Shown piece after piece: positions 42,578-53,692 of a stretch of DNA of 64,000 nucleotides. The stretch is from Nageia nagi (Eukaryota; Pinophyta). The translations under genes and the position numbers were made by a program. Position 1 is the stretch's first letter. Each line of letters begins with the position of its first letter. The stretch covers positions 163,742,001 through 163,806,000 of the forward strand of contig JBITNC010000001.1 of the NCBI GenBank assembly GCA_050084985.1, read 5' to 3'. Under the pieces are notes generated by a model that was not told the origin of the DNA, made no database searches, and saw only the letters and a list, made by a program, of their open reading frames with translations.

Positions 42578-45095
42578 ATGACAACTAGAGGTTCAAGGAA
42601 GGGTGTTGATATCATGGTAACTTCTCAATCATCCTCTATAGCTAAAATAGATCAACTCGATGCTAACCTTCTGACCATGCAAAAAGAATATCTTGAGAAT
42701 GCCCCAGGAATAAACTGGACTAAGATGGGGGTGATCAATCACATGAACACATGGAGAGTTGACCTCAATCGCATTCTTCTATAGTGCAAGACACTCAAGG
42801 TCATCAGAAAGGGGAAGTAATTAGCTCATTCAAAAAGGGACATCATGATTGACCAGGGCCTAGCTTATTATGTGCCCTATGAGTCATTTAGTTACCTTGA
42901 GCTATTATATTCCTTAGCACATAGACATCACCAGAAGGGTTACCAGATAGGAAAGTTCAAGAATCTAAAAGAGGGAGATGCATCAGAGCCAAAATTTGAA
43001 GTAGTACTGGATTACTCTCTTGATTCCATCATCCAAGTGTTTGCTATTCTAGTAGACTAGACTTTTCAGGTGAAGAAACAAATTGATTTAAAAAAGAAGT
43101 ATGACTTCTATGTTAGTCAAGATGAAATGGTGAGCTAGATTAGTGGAAGATATCAAGATAATAGGAAGGCTCAACTCTTAGCAAGCTATTAGATAGCCCT
43201 ATTTAAAAGAAAAAAGGATAAAGAAGTGTTGCAGGCATTGGCAATTATTCTGGAAAAGAAAACCTAGATTAAAGCAGATGAAGCCATGGTACGTATGGAT
43301 TATAATATTACAGAGGCTCATGTATGCTATGACTTCTCAGCTTTCATTACCAATGAAATAAAGAGGTGTTTGTTCAAAATTGAAAAGTTAGACTTCAAAC
43401 ACTCTTCATATCTTTTATGGCTCTTGACCCATCAAATTCTTGACAAACTTATAGAGGTAGGGTTACTAGTTTAGCTAATGAATTCCAATGCTACACCAGT
43501 ACTAATCGACCTGATGGTACCAATTTTGAGTAAGTTACATGGATCCTAATACAAGTTTAAGGACAAGTTCTATGCAACAATAGTACAAATTTTGATCAAA
43601 AAACTCCTCAACAGATTGCACAAAAGCATAATGAGGGAGCTATAAGGAGGAAACAAAATCAATGACTGGTACTTCTTAAGAAGTCGTATTGTAATAATCA
43701 AGTATGGGTATTTTGAGAGACCTTTTTTATTACCCAAGCATGTAACCCCCCAACTGTATTCAATAGAAATAAAAAGGCAAATTTATGCTATAGAGAGAAA
43801 ATATGGGTCTGAGGGTAATTTTAAATCTATTGTAGATATACTAGCTTCTACTAAAACTTTTACTCTTTTAGAAATAGAATGTAAAGATAGTATAGCTGAA
43901 TTCATTGTACAAAATTTTAAATTAGATATGGTGGAAACTCCATGGATGTATGACCCTTTAGGAGAAATGACCCATGATAGTAGGCCTCATATAGAATATT
44001 TTGTAAATAAAATTGAATAGGAAGCAGAAATGTAATCTGATTGGGAGTTCACACCCCTAAATAAGGCTTAGATGGCCCTTGAGGGGATAAGAAAATACAA
44101 AAATTAGAAAAATAAGTGATAAGATTTTATCCACAACCTAGAAGTCCTCACCCAGTTAACAAATCTTTGGTGAGGTCCTAATAAAATTTATTATTTTACA
44201 AAATTTAGATTTGAGTATATAACAGGAATTCACCACATAGAGAATGAATTATTTGAGAAATTCAAGTATGATAAGTACTAGAAGGTTGAATATGTCAAAG
44301 AACCCTTATCAAAGTTGGGATAGCCCTTTCCTCCTCATTTTTAAGAAAAATCTGCTATAGGAATAAGGCTAGTATAGGTAGGACAACCATCCAACATGGT
44401 TGAGCTTTCAAATAAAGGAGAGCAAGATCCTTCAGACACTATCACCTCTTCCTGGGAGCCTTCTCCAAAGAAGAAAAGGAAAATATAAACATTTGATTAA
44501 AAATAACAAATCCTGGAGAAAGAAGAGAAGCCTATGAAAAATCCCTGAACCACTATGACAAGGTCATAGTCACAAACAATTGTACCTTCACCTTCAGAGG
44601 CTATAGAAGAAATTCTAAAGGTGCTGGCAAAAGAGATAGAAATTTTTGATACAAAAGAGTTAAGAGAGCCCCAAGATGTAGATAATGGTGCTACATAAGC
44701 AGCCCAAGTGCAAGAATAAACCTTAGAAAAGGAGCAAACCCAAATTCAACAAGGTAAGGGAAGCATACTTGGAGCTTGTAGATCTACAATAGCTACACTT
44801 GGAGGAGGAATAGGAGATGATGATAATGAATTTAGAAAAAAGAAAGACTTTGGCCTAATGGATAAAGCTGAGGATGAAGACAAAGTCATAGAAGAGGCAA
44901 AGCAAGAAATAGAAGTTCAAGACCTAACACCTCCTCGATAATCATAGCCTACCCAACAGGTTGAGACATCTACTTCAGGTGGAATCACTACTCCCCATTC
45001 TTTGATTCCTATAGCCTCATAAGAGGAAATAAAATCAATTTTTTCTACATAAATTGTAGAGCTTATTGATTGGACAACTTTTGTTAATAAGCCTT
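42578..45095 (+). pseudogene. Outer element 3' ORF, first part
   Basis: The ATG at 42578 aligns with 53693 of the inner copy. One frame runs with few shifts for over 800 codons. Conserved blocks include MIDQGLAYYVPYES, HQKGYQIGKF, SLDSIIQVFAIL, KEVLQALAIILEKKT and SKLHGS. An acidic, Pro/Ser/Glu-rich stretch follows with PSPKKKRKI at 44462-44485, resembling a classical nuclear localisation signal. The ORF is cut at 45095 by the inner element and resumes at 59535. No known domain was recognised. Position matches the env-like or accessory 3' ORF of Athila-type elements, but I see no signal peptide or fusion-type features. Confidence 0.6.
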
Positions 45096-47066
45096 TGTAT
45101 TCCTCTAGAATACACTAAAAATTTGGGTAATTCTACTATTCTTCATTCTTTAGTATTTCATTCTTTAGTACTCGGGAGTTGTGTAAATAAGAGAACTTGG
45201 GGGGGGGGGAAACACTATTCTTTTAGAGTCTTCATGACTTGTAAGATTTTTGCAAAAATTCTTCCCTTATTCTTATTGCTTTTCCTTAGACTCTTGATAG
45301 TCATTTTTAATAAATAAAGTCACCCAAAAGTTTTATCATTCTTTAGTACCTGAGAATCATGTAAATAAGGTTACCTGAGAGTTATGTCAATAAGCCTTAT
45401 GTCAATTTTATGTTCTCTTATTTTTTAGTAACTAAGAGTTGAGAATCCCTATGAATCATGTCATATTTTTCAAGTATACTTAAGAAGTCATAAATATAAA
45501 AGTTCTCAGAGTCATATTTATTACCTTAAAGTCTTTAAGAATTATTGGCATAAATGTCCAAAACTTGTACATATTTAGAGTTTCATTATTGAAGAATATC
45601 AATAGTGCCCAAGGATTTTGAAAGATGATGTCATAGTTTTTGATGAAAATTAGTGGGTCTTAAAATAAGGAATGGTGGGTGAAGAATTTTGCAGAACATC
45701 AGTAGAGCCTGATGATTTCAAAAGATAACATCACATTTTTTTGTGAAAATTAGCGGGTCCTAGAATAAGGAATGATGGATGAAGACTTTTGAAGAACATC
45801 AGTAGAGCCCAATGATTTCAAAAGATAACATCACATTTTTTGTGAAAATGAATAGGTCCCAAAAGAACCAAATCATCAACAGTGCTTGGGGATTTTGAAG
45901 GATGATATCATAAATTTTGGCTAAAATCAAAGGGTCCCAGAAGAATCAGATCATCAACAAAACCTAAAAGAAGAACATAGAGCCCACTAAGCAAATAAAA
46001 GAGTAATGCATGAGAAAGAACACCTAGGTCCACTTCATCTTAAATGTTTGAACCTTGGGGCCCTATTAATGTATCGATGCAAACTCATTTACACATAACA
46101 GTGGCAATTCTTCTTGATTTAAGTGAACATAATGTCTACCAACCATCATTACTCTGATTACTAACATCAACAGTAGATCATAAAGATTGCAAAGAAGCAG
46201 ATGGAGGTTAATAAATCATATAACTAAATCATACCAATTAGTGTGCAATCAAATGACTACTCAATCAGCTACAATGCTACCTTTAATCAGTAATAGTATT
46301 ATATTTAATCAATTATAGGGCCAAAGAAGGAGTAATCAATTACATGTCAAAAAGATTACAGTTTTATGGACATGGTTGACCAAAAATTACAAATCCCTAG
46401 ATAGTTTAGATAGTTGATGTTGATTAGTACTTGTTCACTATATAATCTATCATAGTTGTATCATTTATGTAAATAGTGCTATTGTAGTTCTTTCATTCAA
46501 TGCTAGTAGTAATGTACATTAAGGAGATTCAACTACCCAAAGAGGGGGGAGTTGTATAAATAGCTAATTTTTAGAAATTAAGAAGGTTGAACATTTTAAT
46601 AAATTTACCCTAATCTATAAAAGCAATTCACATATGATAATGCAAATAGACAATGATTTACCCTCTTGCAACAAAGTGGCTATTATTGCTTTTGTGAATG
46701 TTATGTGTGGAATGTCTTCTTCAAATTATGGTCGTGTATTATGATTATGAGACCCCAAGTGCAAGATAGTATGCTATTCTTAATCTTGGCTATGGATTGC
46801 TACCTGTGCTGTAATGCCTAGGTTGTAAATTTTCTATTTTAGTTATTTAATTACTTATTTCTTTCTTGTAACTCTACTTTTTTATTCCTTTCATGTTACT
46901 TTTAACCTTAAACATAGATAGGAACTAGGCTATAAACTAGAGATTGGACAAAAAACCAACACAAGTGCATCCCCACTACCTTTTGCTCTTTTAAGGAACC
47001 TACCATTGCTAGAAGTGGAGAACATGACTAGACTAAACCCTTGAGGTTATGCTAAATCGATCAACA
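45096..47066 (+). repeat. Inner element 5' LTR
   Basis: TGTATTCCTCTAGAATACAC to GATCAACA. It pairs with 57574-59534 by shared variants such as CACATATGATAATGCAAATA and GCAAGATAGTATGCTAT, where the outer LTRs have TTTACATKTGATAATAC and GAGATAGCTTGCTATTC. Confidence 0.93.
46555..46563 (+). promoter_or_regulatory. TATA box of inner 5' LTR
   Basis: TATAAATAG in the same context as 35440 and 59022. Confidence 0.65.
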
Positions 47067-47358
47067 GTAGAATGTTCCATTTTTGGCATGTTTGGTGGGA
47101 CATGAGCTAAATATCATATTTAGCAAGTGTTGTTAAGCCTGATAGCCTTATTTGGGGGCTTATCAAATTGATCTTTTAAGATTATAAGGTTTTTGTAACC
47201 TTATTGGTGACTTTGCTATCAACCAATTAAATTTTTGAACCTTGGCACCTCCAGAATGTAGACTAACTAGAAGTAGTGCCAAAAATTCCCTTAAATAGCC
47301 TAGATTTCAATAGCTATCACTTCCTCATAGGAGGATTAGATGAAAGATATCTTAGGTT

Positions 47359-48160
47359 ATGTCTCCTTTGATCTGTTTAAGGGCTACCCCTTTGTCAGTT
47401 GTATTTCACTCATTCTCAAAAAATCCTTCGCCTCCTTCACCTCCTGCACGTCCTCTAAGTATGGCTCAATTAGCAGACTTCCCTACCTAGAATAACAATC
47501 ATCCTTTGGTTGTAGCTATTAATTCATTGCCTATACCTCAAGAAACTTTTAAAGTTTTTCCTAAGTATTATGGCTCTGAAAAGATGCCATATGAGCACTA
47601 TCAAGATGTATCTTTATTAGCTTTAAGCTTCAACATCATTGATGAAACTATGATGATAAGGTTATTATCACACTCTTTTGAAGGCAAAGCAGTTGAGTGG
47701 TTCAAAACTCTCACCTCCTAATCTATAAATTCATGGGGAGAGTTGTGTCAAGCCCTGATTAAAAGGTTTTCTACATATGGTGATGATAGCATGTTCCTTA
47801 GCCTCACAGCATGTAACATAAGGTATTTGCATGAACCTGTTGATGATTTTAATATCAAATTTGAAAGAACATGGAAATCCATAGCAGCAAAGATAAGACC
47901 AGCAAATGCTCAAGCTTTGGTAAATTAATAAAAAGCTTTTCTTTTTGATCTCAATATGCTTATTATTATGTTAGGAGATACATTCCTAGATGTTTACCAG
48001 ATAGCAAAGATTATAGAACATACCTTGATGTCCTCTGGTAAAATGCAACCTAGAATAGTCATGCTTGTATTTCCAAGTTTGCCTCCTAAACAAACTCCAC
48101 AAATAGGTCACCTTGGAGTTCTAGCCTTACCACCTCCTCCCAAACCTACTATTCAAAATT
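47359..48160 (+). pseudogene. Inner element gag
   Basis: Begins at ATG 47359 (MSPL...), then MAQLADFPT at 47461. YEHYQDVSLLALSFNII, SHSFEGKAVEWFKTL, SINSWGELCQALIKRF and VDDFNIKFERTWKSI form the gag domain, more complete than in the outer copy. One frame (47359 to about 49500) covers gag through protease with only stop mutations, so gag and pol were one ORF. The TAA at 47719 stands where the outer copy has CAA. Confidence 0.9.
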
Positions 48161-48864
48161 AGCTACCAACATTACCTGCTCTTGCATCCGCAAGTGTTGG
48201 TACTAAACCTAAATCTTAATAAGAGGAGAAAATAAGGTAGTTGGATATAACTATAAGAAATCTAACCAACAAGCTCACTTTGCAAGAAACGTAGAATCAT
48301 GGCTTTAACTATAGAAGATACGATAATCAGTATCAACCAAGATTCTAGCCTAAGGTCAATTAGCTAGAATAGTCTAATCCTTCTAAAGCAATTGAGAATG
48401 CTATTATGACTAATTCTACAAATAGTGTTGCTTCGAGCATTGTAGAGTGGTGACCACCATGTTTAGCTCCTCATTTTATAGATTCATGTGTAGTATATCA
48501 ACATCAATATTTAGGGTTACATTCTGACTAGATGGTAGAACCTACTTCAGATCCTACTACTGACCTCATAATGGTCAACTTTTGGATTTTGAGATTTGCT
48601 AGGGAATAAGAAAATTGTGTTCAATCCAAAGCAACTTCTTTAGTAGCTTCAAAATAGCCTCAAGCCACTCAACAACATCCATCTCCCACTCAAGCCCAAC
48701 TTAAACCCAAGAAAGTTAAGACTCCCTTAGCTCACCCTCATAACCAACATCATCTAGTCCCGTTTAATCTAGGTACTATTCTGTCAAACCTAGATACTAG
48801 TGCCTCAGGTAAAATAAACACTACTACAACAAGAAAAGAAGTCCTAGAGGAGGAAAGACCAAGC

Positions 48865-49500
48865 ATGTTGAGATATCCTTTTATCATTGATTATCATAAA
48901 GAAAAGGCTACTCAACATTTCAAAACACATCAGCAAGCTGAACCAAGTAAGTCCATCCCATATGCTCTATATAATATTATGGAAGAACTGAAAAAAACTC
49001 CTTTTAGGATGATAATGTTTGATGCATTAAAGATGCCAGGTCAATTAGATATTTTGCAATAAGCTTTAAAATTAAGAAATAGTAAAAAGAGGACAAATGA
49101 AGAAAATCCTATCTATGCTATGTTTGAAGTTGTCCCTCTAGCTCTAATATGTGTAACAAGACCCCCACCTTTCTATTTATCCCTAAGATTATAAGGTTGG
49201 GTAGTAAACAATTGTATGATTGATATTGGAGCTACCATAACTAGTATCCCCAAAGCTATTGTAGATGAAATGAAATTGTACATTACAAGATGCATTGATA
49301 GTGTCGTATAGTTAGATTCTTCCTCAGTTGATGTTTTTGGTAGTGTTAAATGTGTTCAAATAACCTTGAATACTTTTCCTGATATTCATGTTTTCTAAGA
49401 CATTATTGTAGTTGATCTTCCACCTCTATTTGGAATTTATCTTTCCAAAGAATTTACAACTAAATTGGGAGGGTACCTAGCCTTAGACTATAGTCATCTT
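48865..49500 (+). pseudogene. Inner element protease
   Basis: WVVNNCMIDIGATITSIPKAI near 49200-49262: Asp-Ile-Gly-Ala instead of the usual Asp-(S/T/L)-Gly-Ala. DIIVVDLPPLFGIYLSKEF and KLGGYLALDYSHLLLPF follow, as in the outer copy. Confidence 0.75.
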
Positions 49501-49764
49501 CTACTTCCTTTCCAAAATAAACAGATGAAGATTCTAAATGAGGGCACTAAAATTGTCCATCTGAAGATGATCAATGAAGTAAATTGCATAAATGATCCAC
49601 AACCAGTGGAAATTTTTAAAAGTGATACACTAAGGGAATCACTACTGACAACTGAAGTTCTATCAACTAATGATCTAAATTATCAATTTATAGATGCTGG
49701 CATGGGTAATTATTATCTATATGAGAAAGTTCAATTGGTTTTAGTTACTGCTAATAAGGAACAT

Positions 49765-50170
49765 GAGGTATGGATGATGTATTTTGATAGTTCTTGATGT
49801 AGACATGGATGTGGAGCTGGAGTGGTCTTCAAATCTCCAAAGGGGACTACCAAAGATTCTCCTTTCGATTCACATGGACCTGTACAAATAATACTGCTAA
49901 GTATGAAGCCCTTTGCTTAGGACTATCGAAAGTAATCAATATATGTATTAGATGCCCAACTATCCATGGTGATTCTGAGTTAGTCATCAAGCAAGTCAAA
50001 AATTAGATAAATGCAAAGCACCATTATCTCAAAAACTATAGGAATAAAGTGTGGAAATTATTGGATTCATTTCTAGCTATCAATTTTGTATCTATTCCTA
50101 GAAAGCACAACTAAGTAGCTAATGCACTTGCCAGAAGAGGAGCACATTATAACCTTGCTCATCATAAAAA
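49765..50170 (+). pseudogene. Extra archaeal-type RNase H between protease and RT (inner)
   Basis: MMYFDSS, CGAGVVFKSPKG, then after a +1 shift FRFTWTCTNNTAKYEALCLGL, IHGDSELVIKQVKN, FLAINFVSIPRKHN and VANALARRGA. Same position and same Asn at the last catalytic site as the outer copy, so both features predate the split of the two copies. TNNTAKYEAL is close to the family's TNNxAEYEAL. Confidence 0.87.
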
Positions 50171-50599
50171 AGGGGTTCTTGGAGTCAAAGTTTAATGTAG
50201 GCCTTCAGTACTCGATGTTGCAAACTTCCAGTCGGTATTTGACTCTAGTGAGCATATTATCAATTTCCTTATAGATGAAGCAGTGGCTCACACTTTTGGT
50301 ACTCAGGAGATGCTTGATTATTTCTAAGAATCAAATATCATTCAACTTAGAAATAATGTAGTACCAAAAGAATTGCTCTCTTTTGAAAGACTATTTGATT
50401 TAGAAGATGTCTTGAGGCTAAGTCTTTGATCATCTTGAAGGAGAATTATGTTGAGTTAGGGGTAGAACCTGGTCAATTCATAAAAGTTGGTTTAGAATGT
50501 TCTAGTAAATAAAATGCTACTATGTATTAGGTTTATCATGAGTTTTCATAGGTGATTTCTTGGGCTTATGATGATCTTAAGACATATGATAAAGATGTC

Positions 50600-51435
50600 A
50601 TCTAACACACAGTTGAGCTTGAACTAGAAGTTAAACCATACAAGAAAAAATAGAGAACCATAAATTCAAAAATAGAAGAAGCTATAAAATAGGAGTTAAT
50701 CAAGCTCCTAGATTCAAAAATTATTTATCCCATCAAGCATTCTTCTTGGGTTCAAATTTAGTTCTTGTGAGAAAGAAAAGTGGAGAAATCAGACTCTATG
50801 TTGATTTCAAATATTTGAATAAACTATCCCTGAATGATAATTATCCTCTCCCTCCTATGGATCAAATCTTGCATATAGTAGCTAGAGCTTGCTATTTTTC
50901 AATGATCGATGGTTACTCAGGATTTAACTAGATTTGGGTGAAGGATGAAGATCATTTCAAGATAGCATTTACGACTAAATGGGGCACATTTGCTTTTCGA
51001 AGGATGCCATTTGGTCTTTCTAATGTAGGAGCTACTTTTCAAAGAGCCATGGATCATCCATTTGGAGAGCTAATAAACAAGATTATATTAATCTATCTAG
51101 ATGATATCATTGTCTTCTCCAAAAGTAGAAGTTATCACCTGAAAAATCTAAGATTAATCTTTGAAAAATGCATGAAATTTGGCATTTTAATCAACCTAAA
51201 AAAGTTAATTTTTATGATCAACCAAGGAAAGTTATTAGGCCACATTATTTCAAAAGCAAGGCTGACAATTGACCTAGATAGAGTAAAAGCTATAGAGGCA
51301 TTGCCACTTCCCTCTAACAAGAAGGCCTTACAGTCATTCCTTGGTCAGATTAGTTTTATTAGGAAATTTATTAATAATTTTTCAGGAATTATATCTCCAA
51401 TCATCTCAATGCTAAAAAAAGATGTATTTTTCTAG
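50600..51435 (+). pseudogene. Inner element reverse transcriptase
   Basis: RLYVDFKYLNKLSLNDNYPL, ACYFSMIDGYSGFN, FKIAFTTKWGTFAFRRMPFG, LSNVGATFQRAMDHPFGELI, IILIYLDDIIVFSKSR and QSFLGQISFIRKFI: a full-length gypsy RT with the palm Asp and YLDD intact. A TAG at 50929 replaces the CAG kept at 39797 in the outer copy. This is the best preserved RT in the window. Confidence 0.94.
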
Positions 51436-51921
51436 TCTTGTGAAGCAAAAGTAGCCTTTAAAGAGATAAAAAAGGCTATAATAGAAGCTCCTATGCTCAA
51501 AAACCTTGATATGTCAAAAGATTTCATCATGTATGCACATGGAGTGGATAGGAGCATTGTCATAATTATTGCATAAAAAGATGATAATAATAAGGAACAC
51601 CCAATTGCCTTTCATAGTCAAACACTGCATCAACACCAACAAAGGTACTCATTTATTGAAAAATAAGCATTTTCTATTATGAAAGGATTGAAAAAGTTCA
51701 AACATCATATCTGGCACAATAGAATCCTTGTATATACTATTCATCTAGATGTAAGAAATTACATTATACAAGGAGATCTAGGTGAAGGAAGAGCTGGTTG
51801 GATCACTAAGATAATGGAATATGATGTAGAGATCAAGCCAACCAAGCTGATCAGAGGTAGAGCTCTCTGTGAAAATACAGCTAAAATTTCATATATGATT
51901 ACTTTAGTGGAAGAACAATAA
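51436..51921 (+). pseudogene. Inner element native RNase H, catalytic residues lost
   Basis: KDFIMYAHGVDRSIVIIIA, HPIAFHSQTLHQHQQRYSFI and NRILVYTIHLDVRNYIIQ. DAS reads HGV and TDH reads TIH, the same losses as the outer copy at 40380-40620. Confidence 0.8.
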
Positions 51922-52039
51922 TAATTTAATCAAAAAAATGATTGAATTAAGCAAATTATTATTTATTTTCAAATGGGTAAGTGCCCTGAAGCTTTAGATA
52001 GACTCCAAAAAAGGAGATTCAGGTTGCATGCCCTTAAAT

Positions 52040-53159
52040 TTGTCATGATAGATGATCGCTTGTATAGAAATTATTTTGATCAAACCCTTCTTAGATGCAT
52101 GAATGAAGATGAATCCTAAAGGATATTGCATAAATTTCATTACAGATTCTCTGGTGGGCATTATAGTGGACCTACTATAGTAGCAAAAGTGTTACAAGCT
52201 GGATACTACTGGCCCACTATGTTTCAAGATTCGTTTAAGATTGCATAAGAATATGATAAATACAATTGATAGTCGAAGAGTGTTGTCAACAATGGGGTAT
52301 GGACTTTATTGGTGTCATAAACCCTAATTCCTCAGTAGCCCATAAATTTATTTTAACTACAATAGACTACTTCACTAGATGGTCATAGGTAATGCCATGC
52401 AAAAATGCAGATCAAGAAGTGGTAATGGAAATGATTAAAAGAATTATCACTTACTTTGGAATCCCACAAACTATAGTGTTAGATAATGATCTACCATTTA
52501 TCAAAGGTAATCTATCAAGCTTTGTAGCTCAATATGGAATCTACTGGTTATTCTCTTCAAAATATTACCCATAGGGTAACGGGTTAGCTGAATCAACTAA
52601 TAAAAATTTGACCCAAATCATCAAGAGAACAATTTAAGGGAATCCCAAATAGTGGCATACATAGTTAGAATATGCATTATGGGCTGATAGAATTAATATA
52701 AAATCAACAATAAATACATCCCCATATGCATTGGTATATGGCAAAAGACCAATGTTACCAGTACACATGGAGTTACCAGCTTTAAAACTCCTCCAAGGAA
52801 TGGAAGACCATGACTTTGAGCCATTATACTCCATATATAATTAGCTTCTAAAATTGAAGGAAGATCGTAAGAAAGCATATGAGTCATTCCACCATCGCTA
52901 GCACATCATCAAGAGGTGGTTTGATAAGAAAAAGTCTTCCTAGGTAAAGTTTGAATGGGGTGATACTATCCTCAAATGGGATGAGGAAAGAGCAAGACCT
53001 GGAAGACACCAAAAATTTGACTCTCTTTGGAGCAGGCCCTACATCATTATTCAAGCCATGCAAAATAATGCATTCAAGTTACAAGATGTTATTGGGTCTT
53101 AGGAATTACCTATTCCCATCAACGGGATCTATTTTAAACATTACCGGGTGATGAGGTAA
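52040..53159 (+). pseudogene. Inner element integrase
   Basis: FHYRFSGGHYSGPT, YYWPTMFQDSF, the WGMDFIG region near 52300, VLDNDLPFIKGNLSSFVAQ, NGLAESTNKNLTQIIKR and the C-terminal HQKFDSLW...YFKHYRVMR to TAA at 53157. The second catalytic Asp is in LDND and the Glu in LAES. Frameshifts near 52250 and 52900. Confidence 0.88.
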
Positions 53160-53692
53160 ATTTGCATTCCCTACAAGACATTGTATAATATAAATATTGT
53201 AAATATTTATTTCAAAAAAAAAATTATTATTGCACCATTTTTGAAAAAGTAAATAGTCTTTAATAATCAAATTTAATTTAGTATTATTAGGAGTTAATGT
53301 TAGCATGCTACCTAGCTATCAATTTTAATTCAACTTAGTTAAGAATTAATGTTGACATGTTGCCCAATTGACATTGAATTAAATAACATTTAATGAAATA
53401 TTTCTTAAGATTTCAAGAACCATCATACAAGTAATACAAATTAAGTCTTGTGTGCTTTGAATTTATTAATCCAGCTTGTGCCAACTCAATCCATATAACA
53501 CATGGGTTTTGAGATCCTTAAGAAGTAATTACCATTAATGGAAATCTTGTCAACTTTGGATAAATAAAGCTCCTCCCATGCTCTATAGTTTGACACTTAG
53601 CAAATTTTGAGCACTCAAGTTTTTAGAGCAAAGTTGAGAGATTTCATAGCCGAGTTGTATTAAGAAAAAGAGAAGTTGGTGATCAATTTTTA
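53160..53692 (+). other. Spacer between pol and 3' ORF (inner)
   Basis: Counterpart of 42075-42577. No coding pattern. Confidence 0.5.
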
